From NCBI RefSeq assembly GCF_002005105.1, contig NZ_MSCV01000013.1, positions 1-64,000 of the forward strand: a stretch of 64,000 bases of DNA, in the 5' to 3' direction. The notes beneath the pieces were generated by a model. That model was not told the origin of the DNA. It saw nothing but the letters and a program-made list of their open reading frames with translations, and made no database searches. Shown piece by piece: positions 26,602-34,678 of the stretch. The position numbers were made by a program, and so were the translations under genes. Source of the DNA: Methylocaldum sp. 14B. GTDB lineage: Bacteria; Pseudomonadota; Gammaproteobacteria; Methylococcales; Methylococcaceae. The first letter of the stretch is position 1, and each line of letters starts with the position of its first letter.

Positions 26602-27480
26602 TTAAGCGTTCCGAACATCGCCGTTCAGCCATCGGAGCGCATTATCGATAAGTTTTTCTCGGTCGATGGCGCGTGAGAACGTATGATCGGCGTCGGGCTC
26701 GTCGATTCGGGTTAGATCGAGATTATTCAATATGGCCTGCCAACGCTCGGAAAGGTTTACGAGTTCGTCGAATTCCTTGCCTATCAGGCTGTACCCGCTC
26801 ATAAACAGCAAAACCTTGCCCTTAAAACGCGCCAATCCTTCACGCATTTTTTCCTGATAGGTTTCCAGATCGTCGAAATCCCGGTCTTTGATCCGGTTCG
26901 AATTCTGCTCGGCTTGCATCGACGTTCGCCATAGATCCAGGAGCGAACTCAAAGCGGTCAGCGGATTGAATCGGAATGTAGCCAATTTGAGCCAAAAGCT
27001 CTTTTGCATGATCCGCATGAGATAGTAGTGTTTGATGTAGGTTCGGGCCTGTGTGGCTTCGTTGCGCACCCAGGGATTCTGCATGATGAGCCGCTTAACG
27101 CGGCTGTCCTGCCAGGCGTACATCATTACCGCCGAGGCGGCATTACACTCAGCCCATAAGACTATGTCATCTATGTTCGGGACTTGCTGCTGCAGCTGAT
27201 CGATCGCGCTGCGTATATCATCGTCTATATGCTCAAAGCCTTTAAATTCGCCGCCGCTGTCACCAAAGCCGCGATAATCGAATCGCAATACGGGATAGCC
27301 GTCCTCCGCTAATCGCCGACTCCAAAGAATAAGTTGCCGGGCACAGCCGACCCGGTATTGGGGGCCGCCGGCTACCACTACGACGACCGCCGTATTTTTG
27401 CTGTTTGACGGTTTGTGCAAAATGCCGATTTGCGGCGAGCCGTGACAATTAATGATTAAAGGGATTTCTTCGGGACTCAT
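26602..27480 (-). CDS. Exosortase A system-associated hydrolase 1 (alpha/beta fold)
   Basis: A 292-residue alpha/beta hydrolase of the TIGR03100 group found only in exosortase A loci. The oxyanion region is VVVAGGPQYRVGCARQ, and FDYRGFGDSGG follows strand 4. The nucleophile elbow is LWAECNAASA, so the nucleophile would be C112 rather than serine. The late DADHTFSR supplies the histidine. It probably acts on an acyl thioester attached to the neighbouring acyl carrier protein, or on the CoA ligase product, but the reaction is not known. It is last in the minus-strand group ACP, hydrolase 2, hydrolase 1, with a 14-bp spacer after hydrolase 2. Confidence 0.9.
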   Translation of the reverse strand: MSPEEIPLIINCHGSPQIGILHKPSNSKNTAVVVVVAGGPQYRVGCARQLILWSRRLAEDGYPVLRFDYRGFGDSGGEFKGFEHIDDDIRSAIDQLQQQVPNIDDIVLWAECNAASAVMMYAWQDSRVKRLIMQNPWVRNEATQARTYIKHYYLMRIMQKSFWLKLATFRFNPLTALSSLLDLWRTSMQAEQNSNRIKDRDFDDLETYQEKMREGLARFKGKVLLFMSGYSLIGKEFDELVNLSERWQAILNNLDLTRIDEPDADHTFSRAIDREKLIDNALRWLNGDVRNA

Positions 27481-27494
27481 AGGCCTACAATCGG

Positions 27495-28334
27495 TCAGTT
27501 GCGAAACAATTCGGTGGTTTTGTCGATTAACTCTGGAGTTAGCTCACGTTCGTGCAACTGCCAGAAGAAAGGGCCGGAATAGGTATGGGGCCGAACGCGT
27601 ATGCCCTTTTCGAGCCAAGCAGCGATGGCTTTTTCGCTGGCGGGCGACAGTGTTTGCCCGTCTTCGACAACCGCCTCGAACCAATCGATTTGTAGAGCGG
27701 GGTTTAGCATGTCGTAATTCGACAGCTTTTTCTCATCTATGGCGCTGACCAATTGCGGCGTTAGTTCATAACCAGCAACTTCCAGATTGTGACCTTGCCG
27801 TAAATGCTCTCGCATTTGTTTAGTGGTCTCTTTCGGCTCGCCTCTATCCATTAGCATGGCCAAACGGATACGAAAAAATTGCGTTAATAGGACCGAGCCA
27901 TCCAACACCGGTTGCCAGAGGAGCAATCGGATGAATCTGTCCGGCTGTTGGCACGCCAATTCCGTGGCGAGCAATGCACCCAGGCGAAGTCCCCACAAGC
28001 CGATATTGCTATATCCCTGATCCGCCAGCCAGGAGTAGGCGGTATCGGCGTCATCTTTCCACTGCTGCCAATCGGTCTGCGAAAAATCGCCTTGGCTATC
28101 GCCGGTGCCGTAATAGTCGATCAGCAGGCTGCCGACGCCTAGAGCAGCGAGCTTTCTGGCTTGCAGCGCTACCATGACGCGGCAGCGATTCAACTCTTCG
28201 GCGAATGAGGGTAAAAAAAGCAATACCGGCGCTTGTTTGTTTCGGGGCGGCGCAAACAGGCAAAAAATGTTTCCTCGAGTGCCGGATAAGTAAAAGGGTT
28301 GCAAGCTAATATCTAGAGCTTGATGAGCATTCAT
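27495..28334 (-). CDS. Exosortase A system-associated hydrolase 2 (alpha/beta fold, nucleophile position is arginine)
   Basis: A 279-residue alpha/beta-hydrolase-fold protein of the TIGR03101 group. FLPSFAEELNRCRVM is the oxyanion region and DYYGTGDSQG follows. The segment that should be the nucleophile elbow reads LWGLRLGALLA: the position normally occupied by Ser or Cys is R117. Unless another residue substitutes, this protein may be a non-catalytic partner or carry out a different reaction. The start ATG overlaps the acyl carrier protein stop (ATGA), so the two are co-translated, and hydrolase 1 follows after 14 bp. Confidence 0.9.
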   Translation of the reverse strand: MNAHQALDISLQPFYLSGTRGNIFCLFAPPRNKQAPVLLFLPSFAEELNRCRVMVALQARKLAALGVGSLLIDYYGTGDSQGDFSQTDWQQWKDDADTAYSWLADQGYSNIGLWGLRLGALLATELACQQPDRFIRLLLWQPVLDGSVLLTQFFRIRLAMLMDRGEPKETTKQMREHLRQGHNLEVAGYELTPQLVSAIDEKKLSNYDMLNPALQIDWFEAVVEDGQTLSPASEKAIAAWLEKGIRVRPHTYSGPFFWQLHERELTPELIDKTTELFRN

Positions 28335-28576
28335 AGCTTGCTCTCGACAAACGACATCAATGAACCTAACGTAGCAAAGACATCGGCACTGATTTCGTCG
28401 TCATCGATTGTGCAGCCCACGCTTTCTTCTATAGCGGTAATAATATTAACGACACCCATCGAATCCAGTTCCGGTAAATCGCCTAACAATGCAGTTTCGG
28501 GCGTAAAACGATTAACGGAATCACCCAATTGCAAATGTTGTTTCAGTATGTCTTTTACCAGTTTTTCAACGTTCAC
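28331..28576 (-). CDS. Acyl carrier protein, exosortase A-associated
   Basis: An 81-residue acyl carrier protein with the phosphopantetheine attachment site at S39 in LPELDSMGVVNIITAIEE. The start is GTG at 28576 with GGTGAG upstream. In XrtA loci this carrier appears together with an acyl-CoA ligase, a PLP decarboxylase and two hydrolases (all present here), implying a short pathway that makes an acyl or aminoacyl group for the polysaccharide or for the sorted proteins. It is co-translated with hydrolase 2 through the ATGA overlap. Confidence 0.92.
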   Translation of the reverse strand: MNVEKLVKDILKQHLQLGDSVNRFTPETALLGDLPELDSMGVVNIITAIEESVGCTIDDDEISADVFATLGSLMSFVESKL

Positions 28577-28610
28577 GTATTTGTACTCACCAGGTTAATT
28601 GTTTTGAAAT

Positions 28611-28850
28611 TATTCCATTCGGCATTCAAGCGAACATGAATCGTAGGGTAGGTTAGCCCCTCGGCTCCGCTCGCGACAGGCTCCGCGTAACCCGCCGATT
28701 GAAGGTTGCTCGGTGGGTTACGGCGCACGCGAAGCACAGTGATCGGCGGTCGATCAGTGCTGATGTACGCCTAACCCACCATCGATGGGTTTCGCTTCGC
28801 TCCACCCATCCTACAAAATGAATGCCGGATTGAAAGCGATTTGGAATAAG
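28611..28850 (-). repeat. Dispersed intergenic repeat family A, copy 2 (complete, inverted orientation)
   Basis: It runs from TATTCCATTCGGCATTC to GCGATTTGGAATAAG in the opposite orientation to copy 1. It includes the GCGCACGCGAAGCACAGTGA extension seen in copy 1 but lacks both of its insertions, so it serves as the reference for reading those insertions. Long CGTAACCC/GGGTTACG stems can form. It separates the acyl carrier protein gene from the O-ligase gene, which in other organisms usually sit close together. Confidence 0.8.
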
Positions 28851-29006
28851 CTTTTTCTCATCGCACTGCGGGATGTCCGGAAATATCCTCGACGGTCCAG
28901 TCGGCTGGCACAAAAATATCTGCTGTCGTTCGTTTTCACCAGACTGCCTATGTTGCCGCCGGTGAATGACGGTTCGAGGCGTCCGTAACATCCAAAGGTT
29001 TCGTAC

Positions 29007-30344
29007 TTAGCCCGGCCTGATCGGTTTACGCACGAATGAGCCGCTTCTGCCGGGTGTCGAGACGGTCGATTCGGATATAGTCGCTTGGGAATTTTCGGTC
29101 ATGTCGGTATTCGTGGCGTATCTCCGCACCACATAGCCGGACATCACGACGATAGAGATCAAGGCATAATACAGATCGAAGTATGCCATTCCCAGAAATG
29201 CTCCCGAGACTGCGTATCCAACCAAACTCACCTGAATCATGCGCATTAAATCGGCAAGCGGCTTTAACTCGGGGTAATGGTTGGCTTCCTTGGCAATACG
29301 GGCCGCGCTCCGCCAGGTAAAGAGAGCGAGGGTGAGATAAATAGCTAAACCGATAAAACCGTGTTCCCCGAGTATTTCGAAATAAATACTGTGGGCATCA
29401 TGGTAATCGTCCGGATTGGGAGCATAAATCTTGAACAGATAAGGATCGAATGTTTCGAAGCCCCCGCCCAATAACCGGCTCATGGCCAAATTTATCGCAA
29501 ATCCCCAGGCATTGATGCGCCCCATGGCGGATCCATCCTGGTCGTAGCTTTTGATGGTCCCCATGCGCTCATGCCAGGAATCGGGCATGAACATATATAG
29601 GGTCAAGCCGCCGAAGATCGCCAGTATGGAGTAAGCGAAACGGTTTTTCCCTTTCATGACGAGAAAGGTTCCCATGGCGACGAGACCCAGCAACGCGCCG
29701 CGGGACTGAGTTCCGAGTACTGCCACAACGCACAATATCATGGCCGCCAAGCAGCCATTCTTGAGCCAGATCGGCTTGCTGTGCATTTGCAAATATCGGA
29801 TCAACGGGATGGTCATGATCAAGGCCAGACCGATCTCGTTGTTGCCGCCGATAACGGTTCCGTCAGGCCCCCAGACATGATAGCTTCCTGCGGTCAAAAT
29901 TGTGAATATGCCTCCTTTCACGCCATAAAAACCCAGCGATGCCGCAATCGTTGCAACCAGCAGATAGATCCGGCGCTGGTCCTTTATGACCATCATCGTC
30001 AGGAAGGTAATAAGCTGAATTTTCCATATTTTGTTCCACTGTTCCCAGGCTCCTTCCGGATTCAAGGCGAAAATCGTGGTGATCAGCATCCAGAGGATGA
30101 AGATGGCGAGCATTGTCGTTTCCCGAGTCCACGGTATTTTTTTATCCTCTTTGCTGATCAATAGTGACAACAGCAACGATAGAGCAATTATCAAAGAAAA
30201 TGGCATGCTTCTCGCGAAGCCCCAACAGGCGCGATGGGCATTCATGTAAGCGAGCCACGACCACATCAGAATGCCGATGGCCGGTGATCGGAAGATGAAA
30301 GGAACACTTCCGAAAACGATCAGAGTGACTATCAAATCACGCAT
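29007..30344 (-). CDS. Putative O-glycosylation/O-antigen ligase, exosortase A system-associated
   Basis: A 445-residue membrane protein with about 10-12 helices. It belongs to the O-antigen ligase/Wzy_C superfamily group found in XrtA loci (TIGR03097). TQSRGALLGLVAMG in the middle and DAHSIYFEILGEHGFIGLAI in the large periplasmic loop are the conserved ligase motifs (arginine, then H and E before a glycine). It probably transfers or polymerises the XrtA polysaccharide in the periplasm. It sits downstream of the decarboxylase with a 93-bp spacer and upstream of repeat A2. Confidence 0.9.
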   Translation of the reverse strand: MRDLIVTLIVFGSVPFIFRSPAIGILMWSWLAYMNAHRACWGFARSMPFSLIIALSLLLSLLISKEDKKIPWTRETTMLAIFILWMLITTIFALNPEGAWEQWNKIWKIQLITFLTMMVIKDQRRIYLLVATIAASLGFYGVKGGIFTILTAGSYHVWGPDGTVIGGNNEIGLALIMTIPLIRYLQMHSKPIWLKNGCLAAMILCVVAVLGTQSRGALLGLVAMGTFLVMKGKNRFAYSILAIFGGLTLYMFMPDSWHERMGTIKSYDQDGSAMGRINAWGFAINLAMSRLLGGGFETFDPYLFKIYAPNPDDYHDAHSIYFEILGEHGFIGLAIYLTLALFTWRSAARIAKEANHYPELKPLADLMRMIQVSLVGYAVSGAFLGMAYFDLYYALISIVVMSGYVVRRYATNTDMTENSQATISESTVSTPGRSGSFVRKPIRPG

Positions 30345-30437
30345 GGAATACTCATATCGACAGGTTTGCGGGGCCGGGGCTATACCATCGTCCGATCCGT
30401 TTTTCGGTGAAAGCCACGAGCTTATTCCGGAGCCTGT

Positions 30438-31673
30438 TTAGGCCAACACTTCAGCGGCATCAGGATGATTCAGAAACAAATTCGGACTCGCCGTATATCC
30501 GTAGGCGCCGGATTGATAAACGGCCACCAAATCGCCGATATCGGCCCGTGCCAGATCCATTCGATCAGCGAGAATGTCGAGGGGGGTGCAGAGCGGGCCG
30601 ACCACGCTGGCCTCTTCGCGCCCCTTGCCTTGGACTTTGTTTCCGATCACCACCGGATAATTCTTCCGAATGACTTGACCGAAGTTTCCGGACGCGGCGA
30701 GGTGATGGTGCAGCCCGCCATCGGTCACCAGGAAGACTTGGCCGCGGGACATTTTTCGATCAACCACTCGGCAAACGTACAAACCGGCTTCGCCGACGAT
30801 ATAACGGCCCAGTTCGATGACGACCGTAGCATTCGGAAGATGCGGCCGAATTTCCTCGAGACGTTCCGTCAGTTGCTCGCCGATCGGACGGATATCGAGA
30901 GGTTGCTCGCCCGGGAAATACGGAATGCCGAAGCCGCCGCCGATGTTCAAAAGGCGAATCGGCGAAGGGCAGTGATCCGCCAAACGCAGGGCAAGCTCGA
31001 TACTTTTCTGCTGGGCTTCGATAATGGCTTCCGCCCGCAAATTCTGGGAGCCGCTGAAAATATGGAAGCCCTGGAAATCCAGTTGGTATTTGCCTACACG
31101 CCGCAACAGTTCGGGCACCAGTTCCTCGTCCACGCCGAACTGCTTGGGTCCTCCGCCCATTTTCATGCCCGAGGACTTGAGCTCGAATGCCGGGTTGATG
31201 CGAATCGCGACTCTTGCCGGATGACCCAGGCGCTCCGACTGTCGGGCGATGACATCCAGTTCGTGAGCGGATTCCACGTTGATCAAGATTCCGGCCGCGA
31301 TCGCACAAGACAGCTCTTCGGCGCGCTTGCCGGGACCGGCCATGCTGATGTGCTCGGGAGGCATGGGGGTGTCGAGCGCGACTTTCATTTCGCCTGCGGA
31401 AGCCACGTCGAGGCCATCCACTAATCCCGCCAGGTGCTGGACGACCGCCGGCATAGGGTTGGCCTTGATCGCATAGTGCAAGTGGATTTCCTTGGGGAGG
31501 TGCCTACGGAGGTGTTCGATGCGCTCCGTGATGAGCCGCCGGTCGTAGACGTAAAACGGCGTTCGTCCGACGCGCTCGGCCAGCCGGGTCAATTTCATGC
31601 CGCCGACGATCAGACAATCATCTTCGACCGGAAACTGAGTCAGAGCGGCGTGACGGGGAGATTCCTTATTCAT
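30438..31673 (-). CDS. PLP-dependent decarboxylase, exosortase A system-associated
   Basis: A 411-residue fold-III decarboxylase related to diaminopimelate and ornithine decarboxylases (TIGR03099 group). The PLP lysine is in HYAIKANPM (residue about 50), the phosphate-binding glycine loop is NIGGGFGIPYF, and the active-site cysteine segment is GPLCTPLDILADRM. ATG 31673 overlaps the ligase stop (ATGAATAA), so it is translationally coupled; a GTG six bases upstream is an alternative start. It would supply an amine or amino acid for activation by the neighbouring ligase and loading on the acyl carrier protein. Confidence 0.92.
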   Translation of the reverse strand: MNKESPRHAALTQFPVEDDCLIVGGMKLTRLAERVGRTPFYVYDRRLITERIEHLRRHLPKEIHLHYAIKANPMPAVVQHLAGLVDGLDVASAGEMKVALDTPMPPEHISMAGPGKRAEELSCAIAAGILINVESAHELDVIARQSERLGHPARVAIRINPAFELKSSGMKMGGGPKQFGVDEELVPELLRRVGKYQLDFQGFHIFSGSQNLRAEAIIEAQQKSIELALRLADHCPSPIRLLNIGGGFGIPYFPGEQPLDIRPIGEQLTERLEEIRPHLPNATVVIELGRYIVGEAGLYVCRVVDRKMSRGQVFLVTDGGLHHHLAASGNFGQVIRKNYPVVIGNKVQGKGREEASVVGPLCTPLDILADRMDLARADIGDLVAVYQSGAYGYTASPNLFLNHPDAAEVLA

Positions 31674-33264
31674 GGGCACCCTCTTCGTAGAGGCGGGCGA
31701 ATTGCGCCGCGAGTTGTTTCCGATCGATTTTGCCGTTCGGATTCCGCGGCAAGCTGTGCAGAAGCTGAATCGACGCCGGTACCATGAAGTTCGGCAACCG
31801 CTGGCGACAAACCTCGATCAAGTTATCGCTCGGCGTTTCGGCCTGGCTGGTGGAGATAACCGCAACGATCGCTTGGCCCAAGGTCGGGTGGGGCACGCCG
31901 ACGACGACGGCTTCCGAGACCAGCCCGGTCGAATAAATGACCTCCTCGACTTCGGTCGGGCTGACCCGGTAGCCAGAGGTCTTGATCATATCGTCCTTGC
32001 GCCCGACGAAATAAAGATAGCCTTCCTCGTCCATGGTCACGGTATCGCCGGACCACACGGCAATTTCCGGTATCGGTAATTCATGAGGGCGGCCTGGCGC
32101 GGGTCGGAAACGTTCGGCGGTTTTTTCGGGGTCGTTCCAATAGCCCAAAGCGACGAGAGATCCCCTGTGAACCAACTCTCCGGGCTCGTGGGGCGCGCAG
32201 GGCGTGCCGTCCTCGCGTACGACGACGATTTCGGCGTTCGGAATGGCCTTTCCCATCGAGTCCGGCCGGAGATCGATTTGGTCGGGCGGAAGGTAAGTGG
32301 ACCGGAACGCTTCGGTCAGACCGTACATCAGAAAGAATCTGGCGCTAGGCACGTTATCCCGGATGCGCTCCAACGTCGCCTTCGGCATTTTTCCGCCGGA
32401 GTTGGTCATGTAGCGCAGATGTTCGTCGATGCTTGCCGGCCATTGGAGTTGAGCCAACTGCGCCCACAGCGGCGGAACGGCCGCGAGTCCGGTAATGCGA
32501 TAACGCGTTAGGGCATTGACGACATCCTTGGGCAAGAGGTAATCCATCAACACACAGCAGGCGCCTTTGAGCAGGGCCGTCGTCAGTTGGTTCAGCCCGT
32601 AATCGAAGCTGAAGGGCAGAACGGCGAGGATACGGTCCTCGGGGACGATCTCCAAATACTGAGCGATGCTCTTGGCGCCGGTAACGATATTCCGATGGGA
32701 AAGCACGACCCCTTTGGGTTTGCCGGTACTGCCGGAGGTATACAAGATGGCGGCCATATCCGTATCGATGATGACCGGGTTGGCCGGCTTTGTGGCGGAT
32801 GGTTCCAGTCGTGACAAATCCGCCCAGCTTAAGACCCGAACCCCGGCGATCGCGGGCAGTTCTTCGGTCGAATCGGTGGCGATGACCGTGTGCAGATCGG
32901 TGCACGCTGCGAGTACGCCCATCAAGCCGTTGAGGCGGCTTTGAGACGTGATCAGAACCCTGACATTGCAGTCCTGAAGAATATAGGCGACCTGCTCGGC
33001 CTTAAGCACGGGATTAACGGGTACGAATACTCCGCCGGCCTGCGAGACGGCCAAATAGCTGACAACCGTTTCGACTTGCTTGGGCAGATAGACCGCGACG
33101 CGCTGCTGGCGTAAAAGGCCGACTGCCGATAATGCGTGAGCCTGCTTCGATACCGAGACGGATAGCTCACTGAACGTGAGGCTCGCCTCCTTGTGGCGGA
33201 TTGCAGGGTTGGAAGGTGTTATCTCTGCGGTTCTTGCCAATAAATCATGAACTAATACAGGCAT
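31666..33264 (-). CDS. Acyl-CoA ligase (AMP-forming), exosortase A system-associated
   Basis: A 532-residue ANL-superfamily enzyme of the TIGR03098 group. The phosphate-binding loop is TSGSTGKPKG (residues 176-185). MYGLTEAFRSTYLPPDQIDL carries the A5 tyrosine/glutamate region, and GRKDDMIKTSGYRVSPTEVE is the C-terminal hinge and lysine region. It activates a carboxylate as an acyl-adenylate and passes it to CoA or to the carrier protein encoded nearby. It is the first gene of the minus-strand XrtA operon, with promoter sequence presumably in the 33265-33400 stretch, though I could not identify boxes with confidence. Confidence 0.92.
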   Translation of the reverse strand: MPVLVHDLLARTAEITPSNPAIRHKEASLTFSELSVSVSKQAHALSAVGLLRQQRVAVYLPKQVETVVSYLAVSQAGGVFVPVNPVLKAEQVAYILQDCNVRVLITSQSRLNGLMGVLAACTDLHTVIATDSTEELPAIAGVRVLSWADLSRLEPSATKPANPVIIDTDMAAILYTSGSTGKPKGVVLSHRNIVTGAKSIAQYLEIVPEDRILAVLPFSFDYGLNQLTTALLKGACCVLMDYLLPKDVVNALTRYRITGLAAVPPLWAQLAQLQWPASIDEHLRYMTNSGGKMPKATLERIRDNVPSARFFLMYGLTEAFRSTYLPPDQIDLRPDSMGKAIPNAEIVVVREDGTPCAPHEPGELVHRGSLVALGYWNDPEKTAERFRPAPGRPHELPIPEIAVWSGDTVTMDEEGYLYFVGRKDDMIKTSGYRVSPTEVEEVIYSTGLVSEAVVVGVPHPTLGQAIVAVISTSQAETPSDNLIEVCRQRLPNFMVPASIQLLHSLPRNPNGKIDRKQLAAQFARLYEEGAHE

Positions 33265-33493
33265 GGCTTATTTTTCGTGATTAGTTGATTTTGCAGGCAT
33301 AATGCCGTCGGTAGGGCGTGGAAAATATCCGGAGCCGGTTGCTAGAAATGGCTCCGCATAATTATTGATCATCATTTCGGTATCGGTAAGTCTGCTACGA
33401 ATCGTGAACGCGCGTAATCCCGTTGCTCTGGTGCAGAAAACAAGTCAGGTGGACGTCGATCAGGCAAAAATCGCGTAGTTTTCCCATTAAGCA

Positions 33494-33593
33494 CGTCACC
33501 CCGGCAGGGAATGCCGGGGTCCAGAAGCCATGGATGGCAGAGACCTATCACTTCCTTGTGTACTGGATTCCGGCAATCCCTGCCGGAATGACG
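33494..33593. repeat. CGTCA(T/C)-CCGGCAGGGA inverted repeat pair
   Basis: The stretch starts CGTCACCCCGGCAGGGAATG and ends ATCCCTGCCGGAATGACG. Its two ends are inverted copies, and it carries the familiar CCAG/CTGG...CCGGCAATCCC words found as extragenic repeats in many beta- and gammaproteobacteria. It could fold into a long imperfect hairpin. It lies in the 550-bp non-coding space upstream of the acyl-CoA ligase; nothing else is recognisable there. Confidence 0.7.
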
Positions 33594-33816
33594 GCTTAAC
33601 TTAACGGCATTGCCCGAAGTATTCCGGGACATGAATGCGCATGTCCGCTTTTTCTGCCTTAAAGTAAGCGCGGCATGAATCGGAGCCGAGGACGGGTACG
33701 GCGAATCCAATCAGCGCACTCCGTCGGCGTTATTTGTACAGGAAGGCTTCCAGCCGCGCACGGCGGGCTCGGGTCGCCCGCCACCTCTTTGTCAATCGCT
33801 ATCCGAGAAGACCGTG

Positions 33817-34233
33817 CTACGGACAAGAAGGGGAGCTTACAACAGTGCCCACGATTTCTTCGCCCGAGCTTGCGTTGCAGAAACTGTAACTGTTGCCGCC
33901 GTTGCCATAAACACGATAGTCATAGGTACCGCCGCTGCCATAGTCGTAGCGGACAACAGCGTTTGCTCCAGTGCCCGAGATACTCCAAGTGCCGACTGTT
34001 TCGGACGGGTCCACCGGATCGGAAGGGCCATTCTTGTAATCCACGAGCGTACCGCTACCTGTACCCTGGTGCTGCTCCTGCCATCTCTCGGCGCCTCGGG
34101 TCGCGCAGACCGTCATGCCTGATAATGTGGTTGAAAGCTGGGTTTGGTTGAGATTAGGGCCGGTACACGCTGCCATCGCCTCGCCGGCGATGCTGACGAA
34201 CACGATCACGCCCCAAATAACGATTGATTTCAT
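33817..34233 (-). CDS. Small secreted glycine/tyrosine-rich protein of unknown function
   Basis: A 138-residue predicted periplasmic or secreted protein. I chose ATG 34233 because AGGGG lies upstream and the frame opens with a signal peptide (MKSIVIWGVIVFVSIAGEAM, cleavage likely at AMA-AC); the frame upstream of it only reads through a repeat. The mature part has four cysteines (ACTGPN, VCATRG, SFCNASS, SPSCP), which could form two disulfides, and a YDYGSGGTYDYRVYGNGGNS segment rich in glycine and tyrosine with a beta character. I recognise no family. It is flanked by repeats on both sides and stands alone. Confidence 0.65.
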   Translation of the reverse strand: MKSIVIWGVIVFVSIAGEAMAACTGPNLNQTQLSTTLSGMTVCATRGAERWQEQHQGTGSGTLVDYKNGPSDPVDPSETVGTWSISGTGANAVVRYDYGSGGTYDYRVYGNGGNSYSFCNASSGEEIVGTVVSSPSCP

Positions 34234-34383
34234 GGTTTTATCCCCTGGTGAATTGACGCGCAAGCGGTCGTAACTATAGCGGATGAGCCCGGCAAGCTCT
34301 ATCGATATCTGTAGGAGTCTCCGAAAAAACTCTGCTCTTTCGCCGGGGACCGCTAGCGCACTTTCTGCTTCGCTCAGGACAGG

Positions 34384-34564
34384 CTTATTCCAAATCGCTT
34401 TCAATCCGGCATTCATTTTGTAGGATGGGTAGAGCGAAGCGAAACCCATCGATGGTGGGTTAGGCCGCGCGGCCGTAACCCACCGAGCGGCCTCGGATCG
34501 GTGGGTTACGCTCCGCTAACCCACCCTACATAATGTCTACTCGAATGCCGAATGGAATTATTCC
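34384..34564 (+). repeat. Dispersed intergenic repeat family A, copy 3
   Basis: A short complete copy with ends CTTATTCCAAATCGC and CCGAATGGAATTATTCC, and the family words TAGGATGGGTAGAGCGAAGC and ATCGATGGTGGGTTAGG. The centre is the compact form with GGCCGCGCGGCC, a perfect palindrome, in place of the longer middle of copies 1 and 2. It sits between the small secreted protein gene and the giant VanZ/ligase gene. The following 100 bp carry degenerate GATCGGCAAG/TTGCCGATC words resembling the inverted pair at 40250. Confidence 0.8.
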
Positions 34565-34678
34565 GGCCTACAAGCGGAGATCGGCAAGCCTGTGCCGACG
34601 ATCCCGTTTGCCGATCCGTGACGTTCGGGAAGGAGCGAGACTAAAGCGGCCGTTTGCGATGGAAGCAGGGGATTTCAG

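Noticed and set aside
30465-31424. 319-codon plus-strand frame opposite the PLP decarboxylase
   Set aside because: Antisense to a strongly supported enzyme with all catalytic motifs; its translation has no motif.
34234-34449. N-terminal extension of the small secreted protein reading through repeat copy A3
   Set aside because: The added residues are just repeat translation, and the internal ATG 34233 has both a ribosome site and a signal peptide.
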